Assembly: GCA_049322715.1 (NCBI GenBank)
Contig: JBMOQP010000009.1
Coordinates: forward strand, 87,406-151,405
Direction: 5' to 3'
Source: Thiofaba sp049322715
Lineage (GTDB): Bacteria > Pseudomonadota > Gammaproteobacteria > Halothiobacillales > Halothiobacillaceae
DNA length: 64,000 bases
Under the pieces are notes generated by a model, which saw only the letters and a program-made list of their open reading frames with translations, ran no database searches and had not been told where the DNA came from. A program made the position numbers and the translations under genes. How positions within the stretch are numbered: the stretch's first letter is position 1; every line of letters begins with the position of its first letter. Below are positions 15,343 through 23,786 of the stretch, piece after piece.

Positions 15343-16572
15343 ATGGCACGCATCCTTGGCACCGGCATTGCCACCCTCGACATCATCAACACGGTGGATG
15401 GCTACCCCGCCGAGGACAGCGAGGTGCGCGCCCTGGAGCAGGCCGTGCGTCTGGGCGGGAACACCGCCAACACGCTCGGCATCCTTGCCCAGGCCGGGCA
15501 GCAGTGCCACTTCGCCGGTGTGCTGGCGGGCGACATGGGGGGGCAGCGCATCGCGCGCGAGCTCGAGGCGCGCGGCATCGGCCTGGACCATGCCCGGCGG
15601 ATGGCTGGCGGCGCCGCGCCCACCTCGTACATCGCCCTCAACCGGCGCAACGGCTCGCGCACCATCATCCACCACCGCGACCTGCCGGAGTTCGGCATGG
15701 ACGACTTCATGGAGATCCCCGTGGAGACGTTCGACTGGCTTCACTTCGAGGCGCGCAACTGCGACGAACTTGCGGCCATGCTCGCCTATGCGCGCAGCAT
15801 GGTGACCGACCAGCCGATCTCGCTCGAGGTGGAGAAGGAGCGCGAGGGGCTGGAGCAGCTGTGGGGCTATCCCGACATCATCGTCTTCTCCCGCGCCTTC
15901 GCCCGCGGGCGCGGCTTCGAGCAGCCCGGGGACTTCCTCGCCACGGTGCGCGAGTGGGCGCCGCGTGCCATCCTGGTCCTGCCCTGGGGCGACCAGGGGG
16001 CCTGGGCGATGCAAGGCGACGAGGTGCTGCACAGCCCGGCCTTCCCACCGGCCGAGGTGGTCGACACCCTCGGCGCGGGCGACACCTTCAACGCCGGGCT
16101 GATCCACGCCATGCTTTCCGGCCGCGCGCTCCGGCACGCCCTGGAGGACGCCTGCCGCCTGGCCGGGCGCAAGGTGGGGCAGGTGGGCCTCGACGGCCTG
16201 TTCGAGCCGGCAGCCATGGCCGCGGGCGAGCGCCTCTGTCCCCTCGCCAGCCTGTTTGACCCGGGCAGCCGCGGTTTCGAGGTCGAGATCGACGGGGCGA
16301 TGCGCCCGATCTTCGTCGTCCGCCGGGGCAACGAGGTGAAGGGCTACCTCAACTCCTGCCCGCACATTGGCGCCGAGCTCAACTGGCAGCCGGACGACTT
16401 CCTCGACGCCGACCGGCGCTACATCCTGTGCGCGGTGCATGGCGCGCTGTTCGAGATCGACGACGGCCGCTGCATCGCCGGCCCCTGCCGGGGCGAGGCC
16501 CTGACGCCGGTCGAGGTGACGGTGGAGAAGGGGCAGGTCGTCCTCGCTCGGCATGGCGGGGAACGCCCATGA
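15343..16572 (+). CDS. PfkB-family sugar kinase fused to a Rieske [2Fe-2S] domain
   Basis: 409 residues in two parts. Residues 1 to about 300 are a ketohexokinase-like PfkB kinase: GTGIATLDIINTVDGYPAEDSEV, the GGN substrate loop (LGGNTANTLG), and the catalytic GAGDTFNAG with Asp247 as base. From about residue 305 comes a Rieske ferredoxin-like domain: Cys339-Pro-His341 and Cys363-X2-His366 are the four cluster ligands, preceded by LCPLASLFDPGSRGFEV. The junction is direct, with no linker. The ATG at 15343 has a GGAAAG site; a TTG at 15322 is less likely. The stop overlaps the next start (ATGA). No electron partner is adjacent, and why a sugar kinase carries a redox cluster is unknown. Confidence 0.85.
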   Translation: MARILGTGIATLDIINTVDGYPAEDSEVRALEQAVRLGGNTANTLGILAQAGQQCHFAGVLAGDMGGQRIARELEARGIGLDHARRMAGGAAPTSYIALNRRNGSRTIIHHRDLPEFGMDDFMEIPVETFDWLHFEARNCDELAAMLAYARSMVTDQPISLEVEKEREGLEQLWGYPDIIVFSRAFARGRGFEQPGDFLATVREWAPRAILVLPWGDQGAWAMQGDEVLHSPAFPPAEVVDTLGAGDTFNAGLIHAMLSGRALRHALEDACRLAGRKVGQVGLDGLFEPAAMAAGERLCPLASLFDPGSRGFEVEIDGAMRPIFVVRRGNEVKGYLNSCPHIGAELNWQPDDFLDADRRYILCAVHGALFEIDDGRCIAGPCRGEALTPVEVTVEKGQVVLARHGGERP

Positions 16573-19253
16573 GTGTCCAGCGCGGTCAGAACGGGAACAA
16601 CGCCGTAGGGCTCCCGAGGGCCGATCTCGACGGCCGTACCCCGCAGGGGCTTCGGCCATGGATGGCCGAAGGGACGGAGAGGAGGGACCATGGGACCGAG
16701 AGGAGGGATCAACCCCAAGGGGGCTTGCAGCATGGATGCCGCAAGGGTCCGAGGGGAGGGGCCAGCGGCGTTGGGTCGCGTAGCGACACCCGGAGGGCTG
16801 AGTCCATGGATGGATTCAGCAACAAGGCCGTGGGGGCCTGGTGCTGGGACATCGGCCAGGAGGAGGTGGATTGCACCCAGGGCATGTATGCCATCTACGG
16901 CCTGGATCCGGATAGGCCGCAGCAGCTTGCGCGCGACTGGCATGCCATGGTCCTGTCCGAGGACCGGCCGGCCTATTTCCATGCCGTCGACGAGGCCCTG
17001 CGCTCGCAGTGCCCCCTGTGCATCACCTATCGCATCCGTCGCCCCGATGGCGCCGTGCGCCTGCTGCTCGACCAGGGGCAGGTGGTGGCGGGGGAGGACG
17101 GCCGGCCGCTGCGCATGTTCGGCAGCACGCAGGATATCACCGAGCAGGTGGCCGCCGAGCGCGAGCTGGAGAAGACCCTGAGCCACCTGCGCACCGTGAT
17201 GAACGCCACGCCGGACATCATCTGCCTGAAGGATGCCGAAGGGCGCTGGCTGGAGGCCAACGAGTCGGATCTCCGCCTGTTCGGCCTGGAGAATGTCGAT
17301 TACCGCGGCAAGACGGATGCGGAGCTGGCGGAATATGCCCTGCCGCAATACCGCGAGGCCTTCCTGACCTGCATGGAGACCGACGAGAAGGCGTGGCGCG
17401 TCGGCTCGCTCAGTCGTGGTCGCGAGGACATCCCTGATCGCCATGGCACGATCCATCACTTCGACGTGCTGAAGGTTCCCCTGTTCGACGAGCAGGGGCG
17501 GCGCTCGGCCCTCGTCGTGTACGGGCGCGACAATTCCATCCTCGAGCGGGCGATCGCCTCGCTTGGTGAGAGCGAACGCTTGCTGCGCAGCCTGATGGAG
17601 GCCTCGCCGGACTTCATGCTGATCAAGGACGGCGAGGGGCGCTGGCGGGAGATGAATCCGGCCGGCGAACGGCTCTATGGCCTGGCGGACAAGCCGTGGC
17701 GGGGGCTGACCGACGAGGGGGTGGCGGAACTGGCCATCGAAGCGTGCCGCGAGGGGCTGCGGGGATGCACCGCCTCCGACGAGATGGCATGGGCGGCGGG
17801 ATGCGTGACGCGCGGGATCGAGCTGTTGCCGCAGCCGGGCGACGGCCTGCGCGTCTTCGACGTGATCAAGGTGCCTTTGTTTGACGTCAGGGGCCGGCGC
17901 GAGAATCTCGTGGTCCTGGGACGCGACATCACCGAGCGCGCACAGGCCGAGGCCAGGCTCGAGCACGCGGCGATGCACGACGCCCTGACCGGGCTCGCCA
18001 ACCGCAGCCACTTCGTCGACCGGCTCAACCATGCCCTCAGCGTGCTGCCCGAGGAGCAGAGTCTCGCGGTGATCTTCCTCGATCTCGACCACTTCAAGGC
18101 GATCAACGACACCTACGGCCACCATGTGGGGGATGCGCTCCTGCAACAGGTGGCCTCGCGCTTCCGCTCCGCCCTGCGCGAGGGCGACCTGCTGGCGCGC
18201 CTCGGCGGGGACGAGTTCGTCGTGCTGCTCGAGGGGCTTGGCGACCGGGCCGAGGCCGAGGAGATCGCGCGGCGCCTGATCCGCGGCCTGGGGGCGCCTT
18301 TCCAGGTGGATGCGCTCAGCCTGTTCGTGACGGGCAGCGCCGGCATCAGCTTTGCCCCGCGCGATGCGGGCAATGCCACCACGCTGATGATGTATGCCGA
18401 CAGCGCCATGTACCGCGCCAAGGAACTCGGGCGCAACACCTACGCCTTCTACGAGGGGGGGCTGAACGACGCGGCGAGCGAACGCCTGATGATGCTGGGG
18501 GACCTGCGCTCCGCCCTGGAGAAGGGGGAGCTCAGGCTGAACTACCAGCCCCAGCTGGACGCGGCCGGCCTGAAGGTGGAGAGCGTCGAGGCCCTTGCGC
18601 GCTGGCATCACCCGCAGCGCGGCCCCATTCCCCCGGACCGTTTCGTCGCCATGGCGGAGGACGGCGGACTGATCCTGCAGTTGGGCGCGTGGGTGCTGCG
18701 CACCGCGTGCGAGCAGGCGGTGCATTGGCAGGAGCGCCTGGGAAGCCGGGTGCGCATGGCGGTCAACGTCTCTCCCCTGCAGCTCCAGCATCCCGATTTT
18801 CTGGCGCAGGTGATCGCGACCCTGGATGAGACGGGACTGGCGCCCGACCTGCTCGAGATCGAGATCACCGAATCGGCCCTGCTGCGTGACCCGGAGCGTG
18901 CGCTGCAGACCCTGCTCGAGCTGAAGGCCCTGGGCGTGCGCGTCGCCCTCGATGACTTCGGCACGGGCTATTCGTCACTCGGCTACCTCAAGCGCTTCCC
19001 CTTCGACCTGATCAAGATCGACCGCAGCTTCGTGCGCGACATTCTCGCCGATCCGGGCGACCTCGCGATCGTGCGCGCGATCATCGCGATGGGGCACAGC
19101 CTGGGCCTGCTTGTGGTGGCCGAGGGGGTCGAGACGAACGAGCAGCGGCTGTATCTCGAATCGCTCGGCTGCGACCTGTTGCAGGGGTATCTGATCGGCC
19201 GGCCGGTACCCGCGTCAGAGGTGGAGCGGCTGTTCGACCAGTGCCTCCTCTGA
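16569..19253 (+). CDS. PAS-PAS-PAS-GGDEF-EAL cyclic di-GMP signalling protein
   Basis: 894 residues, cytoplasmic. Residues about 8-84 are encoded by palindromic repeats; then come three PAS domains (about 90-200, 205-330 and 335-460), a GGDEF diguanylate cyclase domain and an EAL phosphodiesterase domain. The cyclase motif is intact (RLGGDEFVVL, with DLDHFKAINDTYGH before it). The EAL domain keeps VEALARWHHP, NVSPLQLQ, EITESALL and DDFGTGYSSLGYLKRFPFDLIKIDRSFV, so both activities are possible. PAS ligands are unknown. The ATG at 16569 overlaps the previous stop; the first PAS domain begins only after the repeat. Confidence 0.92.
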   Translation: MSVQRGQNGNNAVGLPRADLDGRTPQGLRPWMAEGTERRDHGTERRDQPQGGLQHGCRKGPRGGASGVGSRSDTRRAESMDGFSNKAVGAWCWDIGQEEVDCTQGMYAIYGLDPDRPQQLARDWHAMVLSEDRPAYFHAVDEALRSQCPLCITYRIRRPDGAVRLLLDQGQVVAGEDGRPLRMFGSTQDITEQVAAERELEKTLSHLRTVMNATPDIICLKDAEGRWLEANESDLRLFGLENVDYRGKTDAELAEYALPQYREAFLTCMETDEKAWRVGSLSRGREDIPDRHGTIHHFDVLKVPLFDEQGRRSALVVYGRDNSILERAIASLGESERLLRSLMEASPDFMLIKDGEGRWREMNPAGERLYGLADKPWRGLTDEGVAELAIEACREGLRGCTASDEMAWAAGCVTRGIELLPQPGDGLRVFDVIKVPLFDVRGRRENLVVLGRDITERAQAEARLEHAAMHDALTGLANRSHFVDRLNHALSVLPEEQSLAVIFLDLDHFKAINDTYGHHVGDALLQQVASRFRSALREGDLLARLGGDEFVVLLEGLGDRAEAEEIARRLIRGLGAPFQVDALSLFVTGSAGISFAPRDAGNATTLMMYADSAMYRAKELGRNTYAFYEGGLNDAASERLMMLGDLRSALEKGELRLNYQPQLDAAGLKVESVEALARWHHPQRGPIPPDRFVAMAEDGGLILQLGAWVLRTACEQAVHWQERLGSRVRMAVNVSPLQLQHPDFLAQVIATLDETGLAPDLLEIEITESALLRDPERALQTLLELKALGVRVALDDFGTGYSSLGYLKRFPFDLIKIDRSFVRDILADPGDLAIVRAIIAMGHSLGLLVVAEGVETNEQRLYLESLGCDLLQGYLIGRPVPASEVERLFDQCLL
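16592..16818 (-). repeat. tandem long-form palindromic repeats at the start of the PAS-GGDEF-EAL gene
   Basis: Antisense to the gene. Contains AACGCCG (16598-16604), GGCCGTACCCCGCAGGGG, TTCGGCC/GGCCGAA around ATGGAT, GGACGGAGAGGAGGGACC, a second hairpin around ATGGAT (GCAGC/GCCGC), then GGCGTTGGGTCGC, TCGCGTAGCGA and TGAGTCC/GGATTCA around ATGGAT. It is translated in frame as the N-terminal 75 or so residues. Confidence 0.85.
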
Positions 19254-19263
19254 CCGGCCCCGG

Positions 19264-19470
19264 CTGAAGCCTCGTCCTGGTCTAACGCGTAGCTGGCGGA
19301 TGCCGGCCATCCATGGCCGGCCCCCTACGGGCTCGCCTTCGGTGATCCCCGATTTGTTCCCGACAAATCGGTTAAGCCCGCGTCCCAACGCCGTTGGTCC
19401 CTCCTCTCCGTCCCTTCGGCCATCCATGGCCGAAGCCCGCTCCTCGGGGGAGGCGCTCGATTCGTCCGGC
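19264..19470. repeat. intergenic palindromic repeat array
   Basis: Fills the 289-bp gap before the GT4 gene. In order: CGTCCTGGTCTAACGCGTAGCT, GCCGGCCATCCATGGCCGGC, CCCCTACGGG, CCGATTTGT/ACAAATCGG around TCCCG, then AACGCCGTTGGTCCCTCC and TTCGGCC/GGCCGAA around ATCCAT. No gene is seen. Confidence 0.75.
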
Positions 19471-19542
19471 GTCACCGTCACCAACCCTTCATCTGCGCAC
19501 CGCATCCTTGGCCGCACCTGTTGCTGCCCGAGGGTGTGCACG

Positions 19543-20691
19543 ATGCGCATCGCGCTGGTCACCGAAACCTATGCCCCCGATCTGAACGGCGTCGCCCGCA
19601 CGCTCGTGGCCATGGTGCGCGAGCTGCGCGGGCTGGGCCATCGCGTGGACCTCGTGCGTCCGGAGCCCAGGGGGCCGTCCTCGCCACTCGAGGAGGGGGA
19701 GTTGCGCGTCCGCGGCGTGCCGGTGCCTGGCTATGCCGCCATGCAGTTCGGCCTGCCTGCCGGCAACCGCCTGCGCGCCCGGTGGACCAGCCAGCGTCCG
19801 GATGTGGTGCACATCGACACCGAGGGACCGCTCGGCTACTCCGCCCTGCGCGCGGCGCGCGCCCTCGGCATTCCCGTCACTTCCAGCCTGCACACCCATT
19901 TCCATGTCTATGCCCGCCATTACGGCCTGCCCTGGCTGAGCGGCCCGGTGCTGGCCTACCTGCGCCATTTCCACAACGCCACCGCCTTCACCCTGATCCC
20001 GACCGAGGACCAGCGCGCGCAGCTGGCCATCGACGGCTTCGAGCGGCTGCGGGTGCTCGGTCGAGGGGTCGACGCCGAGCTGTTCCATCCGGCCCGGCGC
20101 GATCCCGCGCTGCGCGAGCGCTGGGGCGCCGGGCCGGACACCCCGGTGGCGCTGTATGTCGGGCGGCTGGCGGCGGAGAAGAACCTGGACCTGTTCGTGC
20201 GCGCCATCCAGGCCATGCGCGAGGGACGCCCCGGCCTGAGAGCGGTGATGGTAGGGGATGGCCCGCTCGCAGCCGGCCTGCGCCAGTCCCATCCCGACAT
20301 CCACTTCGCCGGGCCCCAGGTCGGCGAGGATCTGGCGGCCCACTATGCCAGCGCCGACCTGTTCGTATTCCCGAGCCTGTCCGAGACCTTCGGCAATGTT
20401 CTGCTCGAGGCGATGGCCTCCGGTCTCGCTGTGCTTGCCTTCGACTACGCGGCGGCACGCCTGCTGATTGACGACGGCCGCTGCGGCTTGGTGGCCCCGG
20501 TCAGCGACGAGGCGGCCTTCCTGCGGCAGTCCGTCCGTCTGGCCGGGGATGACGACCTGGCGGCGTGGCTGGGCCAGGCCGCACGCGAACGAGCCGAGCA
20601 GCAGGGCTGGGCCAGCATCGCGCGCCAGCTCGAGTCGATGTGGCTCGAGGTACTCGACATCGCATCCACGGAGCCGAGGAGGGTCGCCTGA
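19543..20691 (+). CDS. family 4 glycosyltransferase (mannosyltransferase-like)
   Basis: 382-residue GT-B enzyme with MRIALVTETYAPDLNGVARTL at the start, the acceptor-side THFHVYARHYGLPWL, the phosphate-binding GRGVDAELFHPARRD and VGRLAAEKNLDLFVRAI, and the EX7E donor motif in SETFGNVLLEAMASG. Similar proteins are GDP-mannose-dependent mannosyltransferases making glycolipids. The ATG at 19543 is the natural family start. The stop overlaps the PAP2 gene (TGATG), which suggests a joint role in glycolipid metabolism; this is inference. Confidence 0.9.
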   Translation: MRIALVTETYAPDLNGVARTLVAMVRELRGLGHRVDLVRPEPRGPSSPLEEGELRVRGVPVPGYAAMQFGLPAGNRLRARWTSQRPDVVHIDTEGPLGYSALRAARALGIPVTSSLHTHFHVYARHYGLPWLSGPVLAYLRHFHNATAFTLIPTEDQRAQLAIDGFERLRVLGRGVDAELFHPARRDPALRERWGAGPDTPVALYVGRLAAEKNLDLFVRAIQAMREGRPGLRAVMVGDGPLAAGLRQSHPDIHFAGPQVGEDLAAHYASADLFVFPSLSETFGNVLLEAMASGLAVLAFDYAAARLLIDDGRCGLVAPVSDEAAFLRQSVRLAGDDDLAAWLGQAARERAEQQGWASIARQLESMWLEVLDIASTEPRRVA

Positions 20692-21260
20692 TGAATGCCC
20701 CGCGTCTTGCCCATCCTGCGGCGCTGCTCAGGGTGGGGCTGCATCGTTATCTCGGCTGGGAGCAGGCCGTCACCCTGACGGCCAATCGCCTGCACGCCTT
20801 CCGGCCGGCACGAGCGGTGTTCGGCGCGGCCAGCCGGCTGGGGGATGGCATCGGCTGGTATGCCATCCTGCTCCTGCTGGCGCTGGGTGACGGGCGCGCG
20901 GCCGTGGTGCCGGTCGGCTGGATGCTGGCCACCGCCCTGGCAGGGCTGCTGCTGTACTGGTCGATCAAGAAGCTCACCGCCCGTCCGCGGCCCTGTGCGG
21001 TGTGTGACGGCATCCAGCTGAGCGTGCCTCCGCTCGACAAGTACAGCTTTCCCTCCGGACATACCCTGCACGCGGTCAACTTCTCGGTGCAGTTGATGGC
21101 GTACGCGCCGGAGCTGGCCTGGCTGGTGGTGCCTTTCGCCCTGCTGGTGATGGCCTCGCGCATGGTGCTTGGGCTGCACTACCTCTCCGACGTGCTGGCC
21201 GGAGCCGCTCTCGGCGGCCTTTTGGCCGGTTTCGCCCTGCTGGCGCAGGCCGGGGGCTAG
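20691..21260 (+). CDS. PAP2-family membrane phosphatase
   Basis: 189-residue integral membrane phosphatase. The three catalytic motifs are present: KKLTARPRP, the PSGH motif in SFPSGHTLHAV, and SRMVLGLHYLSDVLAG with the catalytic His. Such enzymes remove phosphate from lipid phosphates such as phosphatidate or undecaprenyl diphosphate. Translation is coupled to the GT4 gene. A hairpin with a T-run follows 24 bases after the stop. Confidence 0.92.
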   Translation: MNAPRLAHPAALLRVGLHRYLGWEQAVTLTANRLHAFRPARAVFGAASRLGDGIGWYAILLLLALGDGRAAVVPVGWMLATALAGLLLYWSIKKLTARPRPCAVCDGIQLSVPPLDKYSFPSGHTLHAVNFSVQLMAYAPELAWLVVPFALLVMASRMVLGLHYLSDVLAGAALGGLLAGFALLAQAGG

Positions 21261-21275
21261 CAGCCAGTTCGCCTC

Positions 21276-21511
21276 AACAGGATGTTAAAAAAGGGCTTTC
21301 CTGCCCTTTTTTCAACTAGGCTGATCCCTCCTCTCAGGCTCTTCCGGCATCCCCGCCGGAAGGCCTTTGGGCTTCAGCCTTCGAGAGCGTCGCGAAGTGA
21401 ATTTTCTCAAGGGCCGTACCCGCAAGGGCTTCCGACATGGATGTCGGCTCTCGACGGCCTCCGAGCATCGATCACTTGGCGTGATTGATGTTCGTCCGAC
21501 ACGCTGCCAGA
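21276..21511. repeat. composite repeat, copy 1 (second copy at 24270-24512)
   Basis: Begins CAGGATGTTAAAAAAGGGC and includes GATCCCTCCTCTCAGGC, CTTCCGGC/GCCGGAAG, GTCGCGAAGTGAATTTTCTC, CCGACAT/ATGTCGG and ATCACTTGGCGTGAT. It is nearly identical to the copy about 3 kb away, but lacks about 24 bases containing the GAGAGGAGGGACC arm that closes the structure in copy 2. Confidence 0.85.
21284..21316 (+). terminator. bidirectional terminator hairpin after PAP2
   Basis: AAAAAAGGGC and GCCCTTTTTT pair around TTTCCT, giving a run of T in both directions. It is part of a larger repeat present again at 24279. Confidence 0.8.
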
Positions 21512-21541
21512 AACAAGAACCCCCGCTTCGGGCGGGGGTTC
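21511..21541 (-). terminator. terminator of fccAB
   Basis: On the minus strand, GAACCCCCGC and GCGGGGGTTC pair around a five-base loop and are followed by TTGTTTCT. It lies 26 bases past the fccB stop codon. Confidence 0.85.
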
Positions 21542-21566
21542 GCGTTACGGGCTTCGGCAGGAAGGA

Positions 21567-22841
21567 TCAGCCCCAGGTGTCTGCCCGGATGCTGTCGTAC
21601 CAGCCCTTGGCGTAGAGGCCCTCGGCCTTCCAATTCTTGCCGGCCTTGGCCGATACGCCGCCGGAGATCTCGACGATCTTCTTCTCCGCGTCCAGCCCGT
21701 ACACGCCGACCACGGAGATCGCGTCCTGGGCGGAGACGTAGCTGTAGCAGGTGTTGACCCACTTCGGCACGCCCGGCTCCTCGTCTCGCAGGGATGCGAC
21801 GACGGCGGAGGCGGCGATCTTGGCCTCCGAGTTCGCACCGTAGCCCGACTTCGGCACCGGACCCGCGATGCAGCTGTCGCCGATCACGTAGATATCCTTG
21901 CCCAGGGTGGACTCGAAGGTCTGCTGGTTGACCGGTGCCCAGACCTTGTCGCCCGCGAGGCCGGATGCGGTGACGATGCGGCCGGGCTGCATCGGCGGGA
22001 TGACGTTGATCACGTCGGCCTTGATCTTGTCGCCGTCCTTGGTCGTGACGGTCATCGAGCCGGCATCCACCGAGGCGACCACGCCGCCCCGCTCCGGGCT
22101 GACCCAGTCGATCATGTCGCCGTACAAGGTCTCCCAGGCCTCCATGAACAGGCCCTGCTTGGAGAACTTGTCCTTCGGGTCGAGGATGATGATCTTCGAC
22201 TTCGGCTTGTGCTTCTTGAAGTAGTCCGCGATCACGCTGGCGCGCTCGTATGGACCCGGCGGGCAGCGGTAGGGGTTGGGTGGCGCCACCATCACGAAGG
22301 TGCCGCCGTCCTTCATGGACTCCAGCTGCTTGCGCAGGGTGACCGTCTGGTTGCCGGCCTTCCAGGCGTGCGGCAGCTTCTCGGCCACGTCCTTGCTGTA
22401 GCCCGCGATCTTGTCGTACATGAGCTCGATGCCGGGGGATAGCACCAGCCGGTCGTAGCTTAGCGTCTTGCCACTCTTGAGCCTGACGGTGCGCTTGTCC
22501 GCGTCGATGCCGTCGACGTGGTCTTCGACCAGCTGCACGCCGTGCCTGTCCCGGAGGGCGTCGAAGCTGACCTTGATGTCCTTCATCTCCATCTGGCCGC
22601 CGATGACCAGGTTGCTGAACGGGCAGGTGTGGTAATTCGACAGGGCGGCGTCGATCAGGGTGACCTTGACCGAGGGGTCGAAGCGGCGGATGTACTTGGC
22701 GCAGGCCGCGCCGCCGAAGCCGCCGCCGACGACGACCACGTGGCCGCCCGTGGCGCGTGGGGCGGTGGCACAGCCGGAGAGGGCGCCCAGGGCGGCGGTG
22801 GAGCCGGCAAGCTTCAGGAAGGAACGACGGGAAAGGGTCAT
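21567..22841 (-). CDS. fccB: sulfide dehydrogenase flavoprotein subunit (flavocytochrome c)
   Basis: 424-residue periplasmic flavoprotein that oxidises sulfide and passes electrons to its cytochrome c partner. A twin-arginine signal (SRRSFLKLAGSTAALGALSGC) shows export of the folded protein. VVVVGGGFGG is the FAD Rossmann loop. Cys73 in NYHTCPFSN matches the cysteine that binds FAD covalently in known FccB. Cys193 (RCPPGPYERAS) and Cys365 (NTCYSYVS) match the redox-active pair. The neighbouring monohaem cytochrome gene completes the complex, as in fcc/soxEF pairs. The lipobox-like LSGC could instead mean a lipoprotein anchor. Confidence 0.93.
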   Translation of the reverse strand: MTLSRRSFLKLAGSTAALGALSGCATAPRATGGHVVVVGGGFGGAACAKYIRRFDPSVKVTLIDAALSNYHTCPFSNLVIGGQMEMKDIKVSFDALRDRHGVQLVEDHVDGIDADKRTVRLKSGKTLSYDRLVLSPGIELMYDKIAGYSKDVAEKLPHAWKAGNQTVTLRKQLESMKDGGTFVMVAPPNPYRCPPGPYERASVIADYFKKHKPKSKIIILDPKDKFSKQGLFMEAWETLYGDMIDWVSPERGGVVASVDAGSMTVTTKDGDKIKADVINVIPPMQPGRIVTASGLAGDKVWAPVNQQTFESTLGKDIYVIGDSCIAGPVPKSGYGANSEAKIAASAVVASLRDEEPGVPKWVNTCYSYVSAQDAISVVGVYGLDAEKKIVEISGGVSAKAGKNWKAEGLYAKGWYDSIRADTWG

Positions 22842-22861
22842 GGGTCAGGCCTCCTTGGGAA

Positions 22862-23167
22862 TCACTTGCCGTTCAGGGCGGAGAAGTAGTCCGCAACAGC
22901 ACGCAGCTCCTCGTCGGAGTAGCCCTTGGCGTGGCGGTCCATCACGGTGGCCGGTCGCTTGCCGGTCTTGAAGTCGATGAGTGCCTGGTAGAGCGTGTCG
23001 GCGGAACGTCCCGCCAGCGGCGGGATCGCCCCCGAACCCTGGCCGGCATCGCCATGGCAGGCCAGGCAGGTCAGGCCGATGGTCTGGCCGCTGGGGGTGG
23101 CGGCGTGGGCGCCGGCCGCCGAGCCAAGCATCAGCGCCGCGGTAACGAGAGAGGCCGTGCGATGCAT
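22862..23167 (-). CDS. fccA: monohaem cytochrome c, small subunit of flavocytochrome c
   Basis: 101-residue class I cytochrome c with a cleavable signal (MHRTASLVTAALMLGSAAGAHA), the haem-binding CLACH, and a distal methionine probably in RPATVMDRHAKGYSDEEL. The ATG at 23167 is chosen because AAGGAGG sits six bases upstream, while the ATG at 23173 touches that site. It lies 20 bases upstream of fccB on the same strand, so it should deliver electrons from FccB to the respiratory chain. A general soluble cytochrome is an alternative, but the pairing argues for FccA. Confidence 0.85.
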   Translation of the reverse strand: MHRTASLVTAALMLGSAAGAHAATPSGQTIGLTCLACHGDAGQGSGAIPPLAGRSADTLYQALIDFKTGKRPATVMDRHAKGYSDEELRAVADYFSALNGK

Positions 23168-23400
23168 CTCCATCCTCCTTGGTGGTGGTCTATTTTTGTT
23201 TTTGCAGGCTTCAGCGCAGTCCGTGGACATGTCCCGTCTGTCTGATTCCATCAATAAAACTGCTCCCAACCTTGTTCCTGTACAAAGACAAAGTTTTTAT
23301 GCGTGCATCGATTAATGTTTTTGTGGGCGTTCGTGAAAAAAGGGGTTGCGCATCCTCCGAAGCTGCGTATAATGCGCCTCCACACAAGCCGGATGGCTTA
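23168..23400. promoter_or_regulatory. AT-richer divergent promoter region (fccAB and tRNAs)
   Basis: The 233-bp gap between fccA and the tRNA cluster is much more AT-rich than its surroundings. The plus-strand tRNA promoter is clear; the fccA promoter must read leftward from about 23220-23330, but I could not pick one convincing -35/-10 pair. Confidence 0.5.
23346..23373 (+). promoter_or_regulatory. sigma70 promoter of the tRNA cluster
   Basis: TTGCGC at 23346-23351 and TATAAT at 23368-23373 with a 16-bp spacer, 27 bases before tRNA-Gly. GCGCC directly follows the -10, a GC-rich discriminator typical of stable-RNA promoters under stringent control. Confidence 0.85.
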
Positions 23401-23476
<76 letters not shown>

Positions 23477-23483
23477 GTTTTCC

Positions 23484-23559
23484 GGGTGGTTAGCTCAGCT
23501 GGTAGAGCGTCGCCCTTACAAGGCGAATGTCGGGGGTTCGATCCCCTCACCACCCACCA
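23484..23559 (+). tRNA. tRNA-Val (anticodon TAC)
   Basis: Acceptor stem GGGTGGT/ACCACCC, anticodon TAC in CCCTTACAAGG, T loop GTTCGATCC, encoded CCA. It lies seven bases after tRNA-Gly. Confidence 0.97.
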
Positions 23560-23591
23560 GACAAGGCTGCTACAATGCAGCGACCGTTTTC

Positions 23592-23668
23592 GGAGCGGTA
23601 GTTCAGTTGGTTAGAATACCGGCCTGTCACGCCGGGGGTCGCGGGTTCGAGCCCCGTCCGCTCCGCCA
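23592..23668 (+). tRNA. tRNA-Asp (anticodon GTC)
   Basis: Acceptor stem GGAGCGG/CCGCTCC, anticodon GTC in GCCTGTCACGC, T loop GTTCGAGCC, encoded CCA. It is followed by a terminator hairpin. Confidence 0.97.
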
Positions 23669-23677
23669 CTATTCGGA

Positions 23678-23706
23678 AAGCGCCTTGGGAAACCGGGCGC
23701 TTTTTT
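23678..23706 (+). terminator. terminator of the tRNA cluster
   Basis: AAGCGCC pairs with GGCGCTT and runs into TTTTTT, nine bases after tRNA-Asp. Confidence 0.88.
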
Positions 23707-23786
23707 CTTGCCTGCGATGTTGTGCGGGAATCGGCCGTCGGCCCCGTGCTAGCCTTTGGGGGAGCCCATCATCAAGGAAACCTCCC

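Larger units (their letters stand above)
21261..21566. other. 306-bp gene-free region (terminators plus repeat copy)
   Basis: Lies between the convergent PAP2 and fccB genes. It holds a terminator-like hairpin, a copy of a repeat unit nearly identical to that at 24270-24512, and a second terminator facing fccB. No coding sequence is credible. Confidence 0.8.
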
